The translations under genes were made by a program, and so were the position numbers. A model generated the notes under the pieces. It was not told where the DNA came from, ran no database searches, and saw nothing but the letters and a program-made list of their open reading frames with translations. Of a DNA stretch of 64,000 nucleotides, positions 53,752 to 61,808 are shown one piece after another; the stretch's first letter is position 1, and each line of letters begins with the position of its first letter. Source of the DNA: Novosphingobium sediminis (GTDB taxonomy: Bacteria; Pseudomonadota; Alphaproteobacteria; Sphingomonadales; Sphingomonadaceae); contig NZ_BJYR01000015.1 in assembly GCF_007991615.1 (NCBI RefSeq), positions 1 to 64,000 on the forward strand, given 5' to 3'.

Positions 53752-54918
53752 ATGACCCACCTGCGCCTCAACCCGATCTACGCCGAAATGCCCGTCACCG
53801 TGTTCGAGCACATGTCGGGCCTTGCCCGCACGCTCGGTGCGATCAATCTCGGGCAGGGCTTTCCCGATACGCCGCCGCCCGCCGCGCTCACCGCCGCCGC
53901 AATGCGCGCGATGGAAACGCGCTCGCAGCAGTATCCGCCGAGCATGGGCCTGCCCGAACTGCGCGATGCTGTCGCCGCATTCTACGCGCGCGAGCAGGGG
54001 CTGAACCTCACCCGCGAACAAGTGGTGGTCACGTCAGGCGCGACGGAGGCGATTGCCGCCGCGATTCTCGCCGTGGTCGGGGTCGGCGATGAAGTCCTGC
54101 TGTTCTCCCCCGCCTATGATGCCTATGCACCGCTCGTGCGCCGCGCGGGCGGCGTACCGGTGTTCATCCCCCTCGCCCCGCCTTCTTGGGGCTATGATGA
54201 AGCTGCAATCCGCACCGCGATCACACCGCGCACCCGCGCGCTGATCCTCAACGATCCGCTCAACCCCACCGGCTCGGTCGCCAGCGCCGCAGACCTCGCG
54301 CTCCTCACCCGCATCGCCTGCGAGCACGATCTCGTCGCGATCTGCGACGAAGTGTGGGAAGCGGTACGCTTCGATGGCCGCTCGCACCGTTCGCTGCTGA
54401 GCGAGCCGGGTATGGCGGAGCGCACCATCAAGATCGGCTCGGCCGGCAAGATCTTCGGCGCGACAGGGTGGAAAGTCGGCTGGATGGTCGGCGATGCCGC
54501 GCTTGCCGCAGTTCTCGCCAAGGCGCACCAGTTCCTCACCTTCACCACCCCGCCGATGCTGCAATGGGCCGCTGCCGAGGGCCTTGCCGATCCGGCGATC
54601 ACAGCAGCGCTCCATACGGAATGGTCGGCCTCGCGCAGCGTGCTGATGGGCGGCCTCGCCGCTGCCGGGTTCAAGGTGCTCGAGAGCGCCGCGACATGGT
54701 TCGCCTGCATCGATTTGCCGGCCAGCGGCATCGCGCTGGATGACCGCACTTTCAGTGAACGCGCGGTGCGCGAGGCAGGCATTGCCTCGATCCCGCTTTC
54801 CGCGCTGTGGGAAGGAGAAGGCGGGCCAACCACCATCGTGCGGCTCTGCCATTGCAAGCCGTCCGCGATGCTGGAAGATGCCGTCGCTCGGTTCAGCGCT
54901 TGGCGCGCTGGGCTTTAG
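53752..54918 (+). CDS. Class I/II aminotransferase (kynurenine/methionine aminotransferase-like)
   Basis: A 388-residue fold-type I PLP enzyme. LGQGFPDTPPPAAL, QYPPSMGLPELRDAVAAFYAR, VTSGATEAIAAAIL, NDPLNPTGSV, CDEVWEAVRFDG and the Schiff-base Lys in IGSAGKIFGATGWKVGWM are the hallmarks of the KAT/YbdL branch, which transaminates methionine, glutamine or kynurenine. Stop codon nested (TTAG) with the convergent amidotransferase gene. Confidence 0.93.
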   Translation: MTHLRLNPIYAEMPVTVFEHMSGLARTLGAINLGQGFPDTPPPAALTAAAMRAMETRSQQYPPSMGLPELRDAVAAFYAREQGLNLTREQVVVTSGATEAIAAAILAVVGVGDEVLLFSPAYDAYAPLVRRAGGVPVFIPLAPPSWGYDEAAIRTAITPRTRALILNDPLNPTGSVASAADLALLTRIACEHDLVAICDEVWEAVRFDGRSHRSLLSEPGMAERTIKIGSAGKIFGATGWKVGWMVGDAALAAVLAKAHQFLTFTTPPMLQWAAAEGLADPAITAALHTEWSASRSVLMGGLAAAGFKVLESAATWFACIDLPASGIALDDRTFSERAVREAGIASIPLSALWEGEGGPTTIVRLCHCKPSAMLEDAVARFSAWRAGL

Positions 54919-55610
54919 GCGGAAAGCCCCGCCAGCCACTCCGCGATCATGGCCCGACCGGCTGCCACCGCCCCCGGCCCATGCGCATCGTGCGCGCTGC
55001 GCAGATCCTGCGCCGAGTGCCCGGCTGCCGTGAGATAGTCGAAATCCTGCGCGATCCAGTCCTCGAAGCGCTCGTCCTCACCCATCTCCGCATGGAATTG
55101 CAGCGCCAACACGTTGCGGCCCTTGCGAAACGCCTGATGCGGGTAGGCTGCGCTTGAGGCGAGCAGTTCTGCGCCCTCGGGCAGCGTGAAGGTATCGCCG
55201 TGCCAATGCAGCACGGGCACCTGCGCCAGATGGCGCAGCGGCCCGTCGCGGTCGTGGATGGTCACTGGGGAAAATCCGATCTCCTTGACCGGCCCCGGAT
55301 AGACCTCCGCCCCCAGCGCGGCGGCGATCATCTGCGCGCCGAAGCAGACGCCCAGCGTAGGCCGGTCCGCCGCAAGCCGCCGCGAAAGCAACTTCAATTG
55401 GCAGGTGATCCACGGATGCGCCTCGCGCTCGTAGACGCCCATCGGCCCGCCCATCATCACCACGAGATCGGGCGAAACGAGGTCGAGCGCGTGGAAATCC
55501 TGATCGTCCACGTCCACCCGGTCGATCACATAGCCCGCCGCCTCGATCGGCGCGCGAAATCCAGCGACACCTTCGCGCGGCACGTGGCGGATGATCAGTG
55601 CGGTCTTCAT
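54915..55610 (-). CDS. Class I glutamine amidotransferase-like protein
   Basis: A 231-residue stand-alone GATase1 (GuaA-like branch). The nucleophile is in TLGVCFGAQMIAAALG, and His-Glu are seen in LALQFHAEMGEDE; MMGGPMGVYERE forms the oxyanion region. Such enzymes hydrolyse gamma-glutamyl amides (for example PuuD-like or gamma-glutamyl peptides) or serve as subunits. Given the gamma-glutamyl ligase elsewhere in the window, a link is possible but remote in position. Confidence 0.88.
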   Translation of the reverse strand: MKTALIIRHVPREGVAGFRAPIEAAGYVIDRVDVDDQDFHALDLVSPDLVVMMGGPMGVYEREAHPWITCQLKLLSRRLAADRPTLGVCFGAQMIAAALGAEVYPGPVKEIGFSPVTIHDRDGPLRHLAQVPVLHWHGDTFTLPEGAELLASSAAYPHQAFRKGRNVLALQFHAEMGEDERFEDWIAQDFDYLTAAGHSAQDLRSAHDAHGPGAVAAGRAMIAEWLAGLSA

Positions 55611-55823
55611 GCGAGGTCGGGCTCCCGAGTCGATGCATTATTTCTACCAAACCGATAGACAATAACCAGCGAGATGGGTTTGACCCCGCGATAGCCATGC
55701 TTTCAGCCGCCCCATGCCGCACACCTGCCCAAAATAGGTAGTTTTGTTGACGGACTTCGCGGCTCCGATACGTTGCCTCTCCAGAAGCGCTGGGCGAATC
55801 AGCGCCGGTCGGGGGAGAGACCG

Positions 55824-57521
55824 ATGAAAAAGGAAACCGCCTCACTCGTTGATGAGGCTGCTCAGTCCACCACGGCGCTGGGCCCGCTTGTCGGCCTCGC
55901 GCGTGAAGATTTTGTCGGCGCCGTGGCGCTGCTGCTGCGCGAAACCGCAGGCAACCCCGTCCGGACGATGCGCCACGCGCAGACGCTGGGCAAGGACATG
56001 GTCCAGATCCTGACCGGCAAGAGCGGGCTTGCCCCCGATCCCAAGGACAAGCGCTTCAAGGATCCGGCCTGGCAGTACAACCCCTTCCTCCGCGCTGGCG
56101 CGCAGTATTATCTCGCGGTGCAGAAGGGCATGAAGAACTGGCTCGAGGAGCTTGAACTCGATGCGATCGAGCGCGACCGCGCCAACTTCATCACCCAGAT
56201 CATCATCGACAGCATCGCGCCGACCAACACGCTGATCGGCAATCCCACCGCGCAGAAGCGCCTGATCGATAGTGGCGGCCTCAGCCTCATCAAGGGCCTG
56301 AAGAACGCCTACAACGACATTGTCTACAACAAGGGCATGGTCAGCCAGGTGGACAAACGGCCCTTCAAGCTGGGCGAGAACGTGGCGACCTCGAAGGGCC
56401 ATGTCGTCCACCGCACGCCGATGATGGAGCTGATCCAGTACGCGCCGACGACGGACGAAGTGCACGAGATCCCGCAGCTGACGATACCGCCGCAGATCAA
56501 CAAGATGTACATCAACGATCTGAGCCCTGAAAAATCGATCGTGAAGTGGCAGGTCGATAACGGCATCCAGACTTTCGTCATCAGCTGGAAGAACCCAAGC
56601 AAAGACGAAGGCCACTGGGACATGGCCGATTATGTCGGCGCCTGCCGCGAGGCGATCGACGTGATCTGCAAGATCACCGGCGCGAAGAAGGTCAATGTCT
56701 CGGGCGGCTGCTCTGGCGGGCAGACCACCGCGATGCTCGCCAGCAAGATGGCCGCCGATGGCGACGACCGGCTCGGCACCGTCACGCTCATGGTCTGCGT
56801 GCTCCATCCGCAGCAGAACGATATCGAAGCCGGCTCGCTGATGACCGAGAACGGCCTCAAGCTCGCCAAGACGCGCGCGGCGAAGAAGGGCATCATCAAG
56901 GGCGCCGATCTCTCGCGCGGGTTCGCGTGGCTGAGGCCCAACGATCTTATCTGGAACTACGTCATCAACAACTACCTGATGGGCGAGGATCCGCCCGCGT
57001 TCGACGTGCTGTTCTGGAATGCCGACGCGACCAACCTTTCCGCCGCGCTGATGGGCGATTTCCTCACGATCTTCGAAACGCTCGCCTTCACGAAGCAGGG
57101 CGAAGTCGAGATGGTCGATCACAAGATCGATCTCTCGAAGGTAACCAGCGACGTGTTCCTGCTCGGCGGGGTGACCGATCACATCACCCCGTGGCGCGCC
57201 TGCTACCGCTCAACCCAGCTGTTCGGATCGAAGGATGTGACCTTCGTGCTCAGCCAATCGGGCCACATGCAGGCCATCCTCAATCCGCCGGGCAATCCCA
57301 AGGCCAAGTATTATATCTCCAAGGCAGAAGGGCATCCCCCGGCCGACGTCGATACGTGGCTTGGCGGGGCGGAAGAAATGGCGGGCAGCTGGTGGCCCTA
57401 CTGGATGGCGTGGATCCAGCAGCGCTCGGGCAATAAGGTGTCGGCACCCAAAAAGCTGGGCAGCAAGGCCTACCCGCCGATGGAAGCGGCGCCGGGCCTC
57501 TACGTGCTCGAACCCGCCTGA
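55824..57521 (+). CDS. phaC: Class I poly(hydroxyalkanoate) synthase
   Basis: A 565-residue synthase that polymerises hydroxyacyl-CoA into storage granules. The lipase-like box is VSGGCSGGQT with catalytic Cys296; the acid lies in LLGGVTDHITPWRA and His in LSQSGHMQAILNPPGNP. N-terminal landmarks DKRFKDPAWQYNPFLRAGAQ are typical. The start at 55824 follows GGGGGAGAG. The 213 bases upstream (55611-55823) hold no other gene and must carry its promoter. phaZ follows 11 bp later. Confidence 0.96.
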   Translation: MKKETASLVDEAAQSTTALGPLVGLAREDFVGAVALLLRETAGNPVRTMRHAQTLGKDMVQILTGKSGLAPDPKDKRFKDPAWQYNPFLRAGAQYYLAVQKGMKNWLEELELDAIERDRANFITQIIIDSIAPTNTLIGNPTAQKRLIDSGGLSLIKGLKNAYNDIVYNKGMVSQVDKRPFKLGENVATSKGHVVHRTPMMELIQYAPTTDEVHEIPQLTIPPQINKMYINDLSPEKSIVKWQVDNGIQTFVISWKNPSKDEGHWDMADYVGACREAIDVICKITGAKKVNVSGGCSGGQTTAMLASKMAADGDDRLGTVTLMVCVLHPQQNDIEAGSLMTENGLKLAKTRAAKKGIIKGADLSRGFAWLRPNDLIWNYVINNYLMGEDPPAFDVLFWNADATNLSAALMGDFLTIFETLAFTKQGEVEMVDHKIDLSKVTSDVFLLGGVTDHITPWRACYRSTQLFGSKDVTFVLSQSGHMQAILNPPGNPKAKYYISKAEGHPPADVDTWLGGAEEMAGSWWPYWMAWIQQRSGNKVSAPKKLGSKAYPPMEAAPGLYVLEPA

Positions 57522-57532
57522 AAGGAGCCCGC

Positions 57533-58357
57533 GTGGCCATAAGCGAAAGCCCCGAATTCACGGTCGAGCAAGTTGGCGGGCGCGACTTGCGTGTCGCGCG
57601 CTGGCGCTGGGACCAGCCGAGCGAGCATCCGCCGCTGCTGTTCTTCAACGGGATCGGTGCCAATATCGAAGCGGTCGCCCCGCTGGCCGATGCGCTGCCG
57701 GACCGGGCCTTCATCACCTTCGACATGCCCGGCGTGGGCGGCAGCCCCGATCCGCTCGTACCCTACAATCCCTTCCTGATGAGCTGGCACGCCAGTGATC
57801 TGCTGGAGCGCTTCGGCGCGCCGCTGGTCGATGTCATGGGCGTCTCGTGGGGCGGCGCGATGGCGCAGCACTTCGCGCTCCAGCATTCCGGGCAGGTGCG
57901 CAAGCTGGTGCTCGCCGCAACCACGGCGGGCATGCTGATGGTGCCGGGTAAGCTCGCCGCGCTGAGCAAGATGGCCGACCCGCGCCGCTACGTCGATCCG
58001 GCGTTCATGGAGCAGCATTTCCGCACGCTCTACGGCGGGCTCACCGGCGGCAAGGACGAGCACATCTCGCGGCTCAAGCCCCCCAGCCCGCGCGGCTATC
58101 TCTATCAGCTCCTCTGCATGATCGGCTGGACAAGCGCGCCGGTGCTGCCCTTCCTGAAGGCCGAAACGCTCATCATGATGGGCGAGGAGGACGCCATCGT
58201 CCCGCTCATCAACGGCAAGATCCTCAAGACGCTGATCCCGGGCAGCCGGCTTGAAACCTTTCCGGATGGCGGCCACCTCTTCATGCTCACCCACAAGGAT
58301 CGCACTGTCGCCCTGCTGCGTGAGTTCCTCTCGGAAACGCAGGCCGCAGCGGCCTGA
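57533..58357 (+). CDS. phaZ: Intracellular PHA depolymerase-like alpha/beta hydrolase
   Basis: A 274-residue alpha/beta hydrolase resembling the intracellular medium-chain PHA depolymerase of pseudomonads. Nucleophile Ser105 is in VMGVSWGGAMAQHFALQ, acid Asp in MGEEDAIVPL, and His in PDGGHLFML; the oxyanion loop is LLFFNGIGANIEAVAPL. It starts with GTG preceded by AAAGGAG, 11 bp after phaC, so synthesis and breakdown of the polymer are encoded together. Confidence 0.88.
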   Translation: MAISESPEFTVEQVGGRDLRVARWRWDQPSEHPPLLFFNGIGANIEAVAPLADALPDRAFITFDMPGVGGSPDPLVPYNPFLMSWHASDLLERFGAPLVDVMGVSWGGAMAQHFALQHSGQVRKLVLAATTAGMLMVPGKLAALSKMADPRRYVDPAFMEQHFRTLYGGLTGGKDEHISRLKPPSPRGYLYQLLCMIGWTSAPVLPFLKAETLIMMGEEDAIVPLINGKILKTLIPGSRLETFPDGGHLFMLTHKDRTVALLREFLSETQAAAA

Positions 58358-58374
58358 TTGCCGGTCAACAAAAA

Positions 58375-58406
58375 GGCCCGCCGCGCGATCGGTCGCACGG
58401 CGGGCC
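58375..58406. terminator. Bidirectional hairpin between phaZ and the small gene
   Basis: GGCCCGCCG (58375-58383) pairs with CGGCGGGCC (58398-58406), and an inner GCGA/TCGC stem tightens the loop. AAAA precedes it, so a minus-strand transcript ends in U-rich sequence; AGCTTTCC follows on the plus side. Confidence 0.78.
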
Positions 58407-58450
58407 AGCTTTCCTCCCCAGGAAAGTATCGTGTGGGGCGTTCGGGCGGA

Positions 58451-58609
58451 TTACCGACCCATCGCGCTCCCGAGCCGGTGATAGAGGTGCGAGAACTTCA
58501 CCGATTCCGGCTGGTCCTCAATCACCTTGAGGTAGTGCAGCACTGCCTCGCGGATGAGCTTGAAGTCTTCGGTGGAAAGGACCGCACGGGCCCGGGTCGG
58601 TTCAGCCAT
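58451..58609 (-). CDS. 52-residue small protein downstream of aceA
   Basis: A short gene encoding 52 residues, opening MAEPTRARAVLSTEDFKLIR and ending HLYHRLGSAMGR. AAAGGAG lies 7 bases before the ATG, an ideal ribosome binding site. The composition is that of a soluble helical protein (STEDFKLIREAVLHYLKVIEDQ). It lies 59 bp after aceA on the same strand, with a repeat between, and before a bidirectional hairpin. The reading frame has normal third-position GC. Function unknown; it may be expressed with aceA. Confidence 0.82.
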   Translation of the reverse strand: MAEPTRARAVLSTEDFKLIREAVLHYLKVIEDQPESVKFSHLYHRLGSAMGR

Positions 58610-58626
58610 TGTACTGCTCCTTTAAT

Positions 58627-58661
58627 CCCCCCTCCCGTTTGCGGGAGGGGTCGGGGGTGGG
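58627..58661. repeat. CTCCCGTTTGCGGGAG repeat copy
   Basis: One copy with a C-to-T change in the core lies between aceA and the small gene, inside a probable transcript. Confidence 0.82.
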
Positions 58662-58668
58662 TCTGCTC

Positions 58669-60264
58669 TCAGGCAGCGAACTGGTTCATGGTGTTGTGCG
58701 CGCCGCCCGCCTTCAGAGCGGCTTCACCGGCGAAGTATTCCTTGTGGTCGTCCCCAAGGTCGGACCCGGCCATGTTCTGGTGCTTCACACAGGCGATGCC
58801 CTGGCGGATTTCGGCGCGCTGGACGTTCTTGACGTAGCCCAGCATCCCGGCGTCACCGAAGTATTCCTTGGCGAGGTTGTCGGTGCTGAGCGCCGCGGTG
58901 TGATACGTCGGCAGCGTGATGAGGTGGTGGAAGATGCCCGCCTCACGCGCCGCATCGCGCTGGAAGGTGCGGATGCGCTCGTCGGCCTCGTCAGCCAGAT
59001 CGGTGCCGTCGTAGTCCACGCTCATCAGGCGCGCCCGGTCAAAGGCGCTCATGTCGCGGCCTTCGGCGGTCCAGGCATCGAACACCTGCTGGCGGAAGTT
59101 CAGCGTCCAGTTGAAGCTGGGGCTGTTGTTGTAGACCAGCTTGGCGTTGGGGATCACTTCGCGGATGCGGTTCACCATGCCGCCGATCTGGCCGATGTGG
59201 GGCTTCTCGGTCTCGATCCACAGCAGGTCCGCGCCGTTCTGAAGGCTGGCGATGCAATCGAGCACGCAGCGGTCCTCACCCGTGCCGGGGCGGAACTGGA
59301 AGAGGTTGGACGGCAGGCGCTTCGGGCGAAGCAGCTTGCCATCGCGGCTGATCAGCACGTCGCCGTGGCCGAGCGTGGTGGCATCGACTTCCTCGCAATC
59401 GAGGAACGCGTTGTACTGGTCGGCCAGATCGCCCGGTTCCTTCACGAAAGCGATCTGCTTGGTGAGGCCGGCGCCGAGGCTGTCGGTGCGGGCAACGATC
59501 ACGCCGTCATCAACGCCGAGTTCCATGAAGGCGTAGCGGACAGCGCGGATCTTTGCGAGGAAGTCCTCGTGCGGCACGGTCACCTTGCCGTCCTGGTGGC
59601 CGCACTGCTTTTCGTCCGAGACCTGGTTCTCGATCTGGATGCAGCAGGCGCCCGCTTCGATGAACTTCTTGGCGAGGAGATAGGTCGCCTCTGCATTGCC
59701 GAAGCCAGCGTCGATGTCAGCGATGATCGGCACGACGTGGGTCTGGTACTCGTCGATCTTGTGCAGCAGGCGGTGCGTGTTGACCGCGTCACCCGCAGCC
59801 TTCGCCGCGTCGAGCTCACGGAACAGCATGCCCAGTTCGCGGGCATCGGCCTGACGCAGGAACGTGTAGAGCTCTTCGATCAGCGCCGGAACGCTGGTCT
59901 TCTCGTGCATCGACTGATCGGGCAGCGGGCCGAACTCGCTGCGCAGCGCGGCAACCATCCAGCCCGAGAGGTAGAGGTAGCGGCCCTTGGTCGTGCCGAA
60001 GTGCTTCTTGATGGAGATCATCTTCTGCTGGCCGATGAACCCGTGCCAGCAACCGAGCGACTGCGTGTACTTGGCCGGATCAGCGTCATAGGCAGCCATG
60101 TCGGCGCGCATGATCTTGGCGGTGTACTTCGCGATGTCGAGCCCGGTCTGGAAGCGGTTCTGCAGACGCATGCGCGCCACCGAGGCGGCGTCGATACCAT
60201 CCCAGGGCTGGCCATAGGGCGCGATCGCCTTGGCGGCTTCGTTGATGGTCTGCGAATAGGTCAT
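58669..60264 (-). CDS. aceA: Isocitrate lyase, long form
   Basis: A 531-residue isocitrate lyase of the long type known from Pseudomonas aeruginosa. The active-site loop reads KQCGHQDGKVTVPHEDFLAK (KQCGH in place of KKCGH, as in that branch); IADIDAGFGNAEATYLLAKK, IENQVSDEK and YNNSPSFNW are conserved. It splits isocitrate into glyoxylate and succinate, permitting growth on acetate, fatty acids or stored PHA. Divergent from the RamB-like regulator; an inverted repeat lies between. Confidence 0.98.
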   Translation of the reverse strand: MTYSQTINEAAKAIAPYGQPWDGIDAASVARMRLQNRFQTGLDIAKYTAKIMRADMAAYDADPAKYTQSLGCWHGFIGQQKMISIKKHFGTTKGRYLYLSGWMVAALRSEFGPLPDQSMHEKTSVPALIEELYTFLRQADARELGMLFRELDAAKAAGDAVNTHRLLHKIDEYQTHVVPIIADIDAGFGNAEATYLLAKKFIEAGACCIQIENQVSDEKQCGHQDGKVTVPHEDFLAKIRAVRYAFMELGVDDGVIVARTDSLGAGLTKQIAFVKEPGDLADQYNAFLDCEEVDATTLGHGDVLISRDGKLLRPKRLPSNLFQFRPGTGEDRCVLDCIASLQNGADLLWIETEKPHIGQIGGMVNRIREVIPNAKLVYNNSPSFNWTLNFRQQVFDAWTAEGRDMSAFDRARLMSVDYDGTDLADEADERIRTFQRDAAREAGIFHHLITLPTYHTAALSTDNLAKEYFGDAGMLGYVKNVQRAEIRQGIACVKHQNMAGSDLGDDHKEYFAGEAALKAGGAHNTMNQFAA

Positions 60265-60357
60265 GTGAGTCTCGCTTCCTGTTGGGGAGTATGCTTGATG
60301 ACCTCCGGCTAGACCCGGATCGGACCTCGCGAAACCCGCGGCGCGGTCATGTTGTCA

Positions 60358-60384
60358 AACTTTACAGAATATGCTTGTAAAGTT
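60358..60384. promoter_or_regulatory. Operator candidate between aceA and its regulator
   Basis: AACTTTACA (60358-60366) and TGTAAAGTT (60376-60384) form a perfect 9-bp inverted repeat with a 9-base spacer. It is about 30 bp before the regulator start and 94 bp before aceA. The AAAGTT-like element recalls RamB sites before actinobacterial aceA, so the divergent regulator is the likely binder. Confidence 0.75.
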
Positions 60385-60413
60385 GTGCAGCCCTTACTGG
60401 ACCGAGACAAACC

Positions 60414-61808
60414 ATGGAATCACGCCCGCTCTACCTCGGCCCTCGCCTGAAGCGCCTGCGCCGTGAACTCGGACTGACCCAAGCCGTGATGGCCGACGAT
60501 CTGGCGATCTCGCCCAGCTACATCGCGCTCCTCGAACGCAACCAGCGCCCGCTCACCGCCGATCTGCTGTTGCGACTCGCAAAGGCCTACAAGCTCGATG
60601 TCAGCGATCTCGCGGCGGATGAGCGAGATGATTACGCCCGCCGCCTGTCCGATGTACTGAAGGACCCGATCTTCGCCGAGATCGACTTGCCCGCGCTCGA
60701 AGTGGCCGATGTCGCCACCAGCTATCCGGGAATCACCGAGGCCATGCTGCGCCTCCACACCGCTTATATGCGCGAGCAGCAGGCGTTGGCCGGTCTGCGC
60801 GGCGATGGCCCGGGTGATACTGATCCGCTCGCCGAAGCGCGCCGTTTCGTGGCCCAGCGGCGCAACTATTTCCCCGGTCTCGACAGCAAGGCCGAGGCGC
60901 TTTCGGAGGAGATCGAGAAGCTTGGCGGGCTGCAGGAAGGCGGCCTTGCCGAATATCTGCGCCAGCAAGGCCTGCGCGTCCGCCTGATGCCGGCGGAGAT
61001 CATGATGGACGCGCTGCGCCGCTATGATCGCCATGCCGAGCAGTTGCTGATCGACGAAACGCTCAGCCCGCAGGCGCGCCGCTGGCAGATGGCGCTGCAC
61101 ATCGCCTACACCGCGCTGCGCAGCGAGATTGCCGCCATGGTGCGCGGAGCCAGTTTCTCGAGCGAGACCGCCGCCCAGCTCGTCCGCCGTGCACTCGCGG
61201 CCTATGGCGCGGCTGCCCTCATCATGCCCTACGACCGCTTCGCCCGCGCGGTGGAGGCCCGCGCCTACGATATCGAGGCGCTCTCCGGCCAGTTCGGCGC
61301 CAGCTTTGAACAAGTCGCCCACCGCCTCACCACGCTCAACCGCCCGGGGCAGGAGCGCGTGCCGTTCTTCTTCATCCGCGTCGATGCGGCAGGCAATGTC
61401 TCGAAGCGGCTCGACGGCGCGGGCTTCCCCTTTGCCGCGCACGGCGGCGGCTGCCCGCTGTGGACCTTGCACGATTGCTTCCGCCGCCCCGGCGAAGTGC
61501 TCACCCAGTGGCTCGAACTCCCCGGCGGCGAGCGCTTCTTCAGCGTGGCGCGCAGCGTCACCTCGGGCGGCGGCGCGCATGGCAGGCCCGCCATCCTGCG
61601 CGCCATCGCGCTGGGCTGTGCTGCCGAACATGCGCCCAAGCTGGTCTATGCGCGCGGCGACCAGACGCCCGCCACACCCATCGGCGTCACCTGCCGCCTG
61701 TGCAACCGCTCCACCTGCACCGCCCGCGCCGAGCCCCCGCTCGGGCGTGAGATCCTGCCGGACGACTACCGCAAGACGCCGGAGCCCTTCGTCTTCGCCG
61801 AAAGCTAG
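60414..61808 (+). CDS. RamB/ScfR-like short-chain acyl-CoA regulator
   Basis: A 464-residue transcription factor. Residues 8-62 form an XRE-type HTH (LKRLRRELGLTQAVMADDLA, SPSYIALLERNQRPLTADLL). A middle ImmA/IrrE-like domain follows, in which the zinc motif is lost (QMALHIAYTALRSE where HExxH would be). The C-terminal DUF2083-type domain has a Cys-rich end, CRLCNRSTCTARAEPPLGREIL. Relatives (RamB, MccR, PrpR) control the glyoxylate or methylcitrate cycle in response to acyl-CoA. Divergence from aceA supports control of isocitrate lyase. Its stop is nested (CTAG) with that of the convergent MFS gene. Confidence 0.93.
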   Translation: MESRPLYLGPRLKRLRRELGLTQAVMADDLAISPSYIALLERNQRPLTADLLLRLAKAYKLDVSDLAADERDDYARRLSDVLKDPIFAEIDLPALEVADVATSYPGITEAMLRLHTAYMREQQALAGLRGDGPGDTDPLAEARRFVAQRRNYFPGLDSKAEALSEEIEKLGGLQEGGLAEYLRQQGLRVRLMPAEIMMDALRRYDRHAEQLLIDETLSPQARRWQMALHIAYTALRSEIAAMVRGASFSSETAAQLVRRALAAYGAAALIMPYDRFARAVEARAYDIEALSGQFGASFEQVAHRLTTLNRPGQERVPFFFIRVDAAGNVSKRLDGAGFPFAAHGGGCPLWTLHDCFRRPGEVLTQWLELPGGERFFSVARSVTSGGGAHGRPAILRAIALGCAAEHAPKLVYARGDQTPATPIGVTCRLCNRSTCTARAEPPLGREILPDDYRKTPEPFVFAES

